64,000 nucleotides of DNA from JABDLO01 sp035327565 (GTDB lineage Bacteria; Bacteroidota; Bacteroidia; Chitinophagales; Saprospiraceae), in contig DAOLDB010000019.1 of the NCBI GenBank assembly GCA_035327565.1, positions 3,375 through 67,374 of the forward strand. The letters run 5' to 3'. Of the stretch, positions 63,548-64,000 are shown in pieces. Made by a program: the position numbers and the translations under genes. How positions within the stretch are numbered: position 1 is the stretch's first letter; every line of letters begins with the position of its first letter. The notes beneath the pieces were generated by a model, which searched no databases, was not told where the DNA came from, and saw nothing but the letters and a program-made list of their open reading frames with translations.

Positions 63548-63877
63548 ACAGGGTAATACGAAAATTGACTAAATTTTGTATCTGAAAAAGGGATAAAATT
63601 AAGATTTTATATAAATTTTGAGAAATGTGAGTTTTTGGATTAGTGCTGTAAAGGTGACAATTGGAAGGAGACAGACCGAATGGAGCAAAGCCCAATGTGG
63701 GCCATGCCTTGAATATAACGACACTCACTTCTACCAATGGCTATGGAAGGGTCATACCCATGTACTGAAATAAAAATCAGGGTTATTACTGATAATCCAC
63801 CTAAGATAATATCGCTATCTTTACATAAGCAGTTCGACAAGGCGGTTCATTTTTTACTCAATTAAAATGTTTGCCAA
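63548..63877. other. Divergent intergenic region with dispersed repeat copy B
   Basis: It contains repeat copy B (63641-63759). The rest has no credible gene. A TATCTTTA sequence near 63815-63825 (plus strand) is a weak promoter candidate for the following gene. Confidence 0.5.
63641..63759 (-). repeat. Dispersed intergenic repeat, copy B
   Basis: Read on the minus strand it begins GGGTATGACCC and ends CACCTTTACAGCACT, and aligns with copy A (55359-55474, plus). Translations of both in the same frame share the pattern KAWP-x-L-x(3)-PFGL-x-P-x(3)-HL. This suggests either a once-coding origin or a shared spurious frame. Confidence 0.75.
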
Positions 63878-64000
63878 ATGGGTGGATATTCTACTTTATT
63901 AATAGTAATTTTTGCAGTTTCAGGCGTGTTTGGGCAACCCACCGACTACATTGGAGCGGGTCGGAGTCAGGGAATAAATGTGACGGCAAGTAGTCAGTTT
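63878..64000 (+). CDS. Start of a secreted protein (3' end outside window)
   Basis: The ATG at 63878 opens a frame that runs off the window after 41 codons. It has a signal-peptide-like hydrophobic stretch ending VFGQ, then PTDYIGAGRSQGINVTASS. This start is reminiscent of secreted proteins linked to DUF1800-type genes, but the fragment is too short for a firm assignment. Confidence 0.55.
   Translation, partial: MGGYSTLLIVIFAVSGVFGQPTDYIGAGRSQGINVTASSQF

Noticed and set aside
1..64000. CRISPR arrays, tRNA genes, rRNA genes and insertion sequences
   Set aside because: No regularly spaced direct repeats, cloverleaf-like segments, rRNA signatures or transposase frames were noticed by eye. A dedicated search could still find a missed tRNA.

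Overview
The window is a low-GC chromosomal segment from a member of the Bacteroidota. Three things support this. It carries core type IX secretion (T9SS) genes, porU and porV, plus a PorP/SprF-type barrel and a C-terminal T9SS sorting domain. Several genes are preceded by the Bacteroidota -7 promoter box TAnnTTTG, sometimes with a TTG about 19 nt upstream. The str, S10, spc and alpha ribosomal clusters are fused into one run without tuf and continue toward carA and eno. A Saprospiria-like or related lineage would fit, but I cannot prove that from sequence alone.

Layout. 1-3271: porU (its 5' part lies outside the window) and porV. 3320-3735: a shared bidirectional terminator and RNase P RNA (minus). 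3884-7926: a very large NtrY-like membrane histidine kinase and a CrtZ-type carotenoid hydroxylase. 7933-11623 (minus): carA, eno, a FtsB/DivIC-like gene and sucD. 11823-13893 (minus): two accessory envelope genes, a tandemly duplicated barrel protein and a frameshifted small protein with a T9SS sorting domain. They sit between rplQ and carA. 14341-32967 (minus): 32 genes from rpsL to rplQ, with a promoter before rpsL, a probable second promoter before rpsJ, and tandem terminators after rplQ. 33214-36309: a DASS-type carboxylate transporter and a class V aminotransferase-fold protein. 36603-42191: a tripartite RND efflux system, followed by two small paralogous lipoproteins (minus). 43300-46404: an UPF0173 hydrolase, parA, parB and a DUF5683 protein. 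46389-49587: a NlpC/P60-like protein that has lost its catalytic cysteine, a PorP/SprF barrel and a protein with an IPTL-like C-terminal anchor. 50043-57850: an AsmA-like protein, hemolysin III (PAQR), DUF721, recF, pdhA and ychF. 57851-59021: 1.17 kb without a credible gene, containing a promoter-terminator pair that may encode a small RNA. 59022-64000: a serine hydrolase lipoprotein, an RDD protein, ferritin, a PqiA-like membrane protein and the start of one more secreted protein.

Most of the window is housekeeping: translation, the Sec translocon, central carbon metabolism, chromosome segregation and envelope biogenesis. No tRNA, rRNA, CRISPR array, transposase or defence island was recognised. 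The observations most worth checking are the catalytically dead C40 protein, the two copies of a dispersed repeat (about 55.4 and 63.7 kb), the frameshifted T9SS cargo gene, the orphan small-RNA-like unit near 58.1 kb, the attenuator-like hairpin between rpsJ and rplC, and the duplicated barrel protein. I did not find a convincing entirely new multi-gene system.
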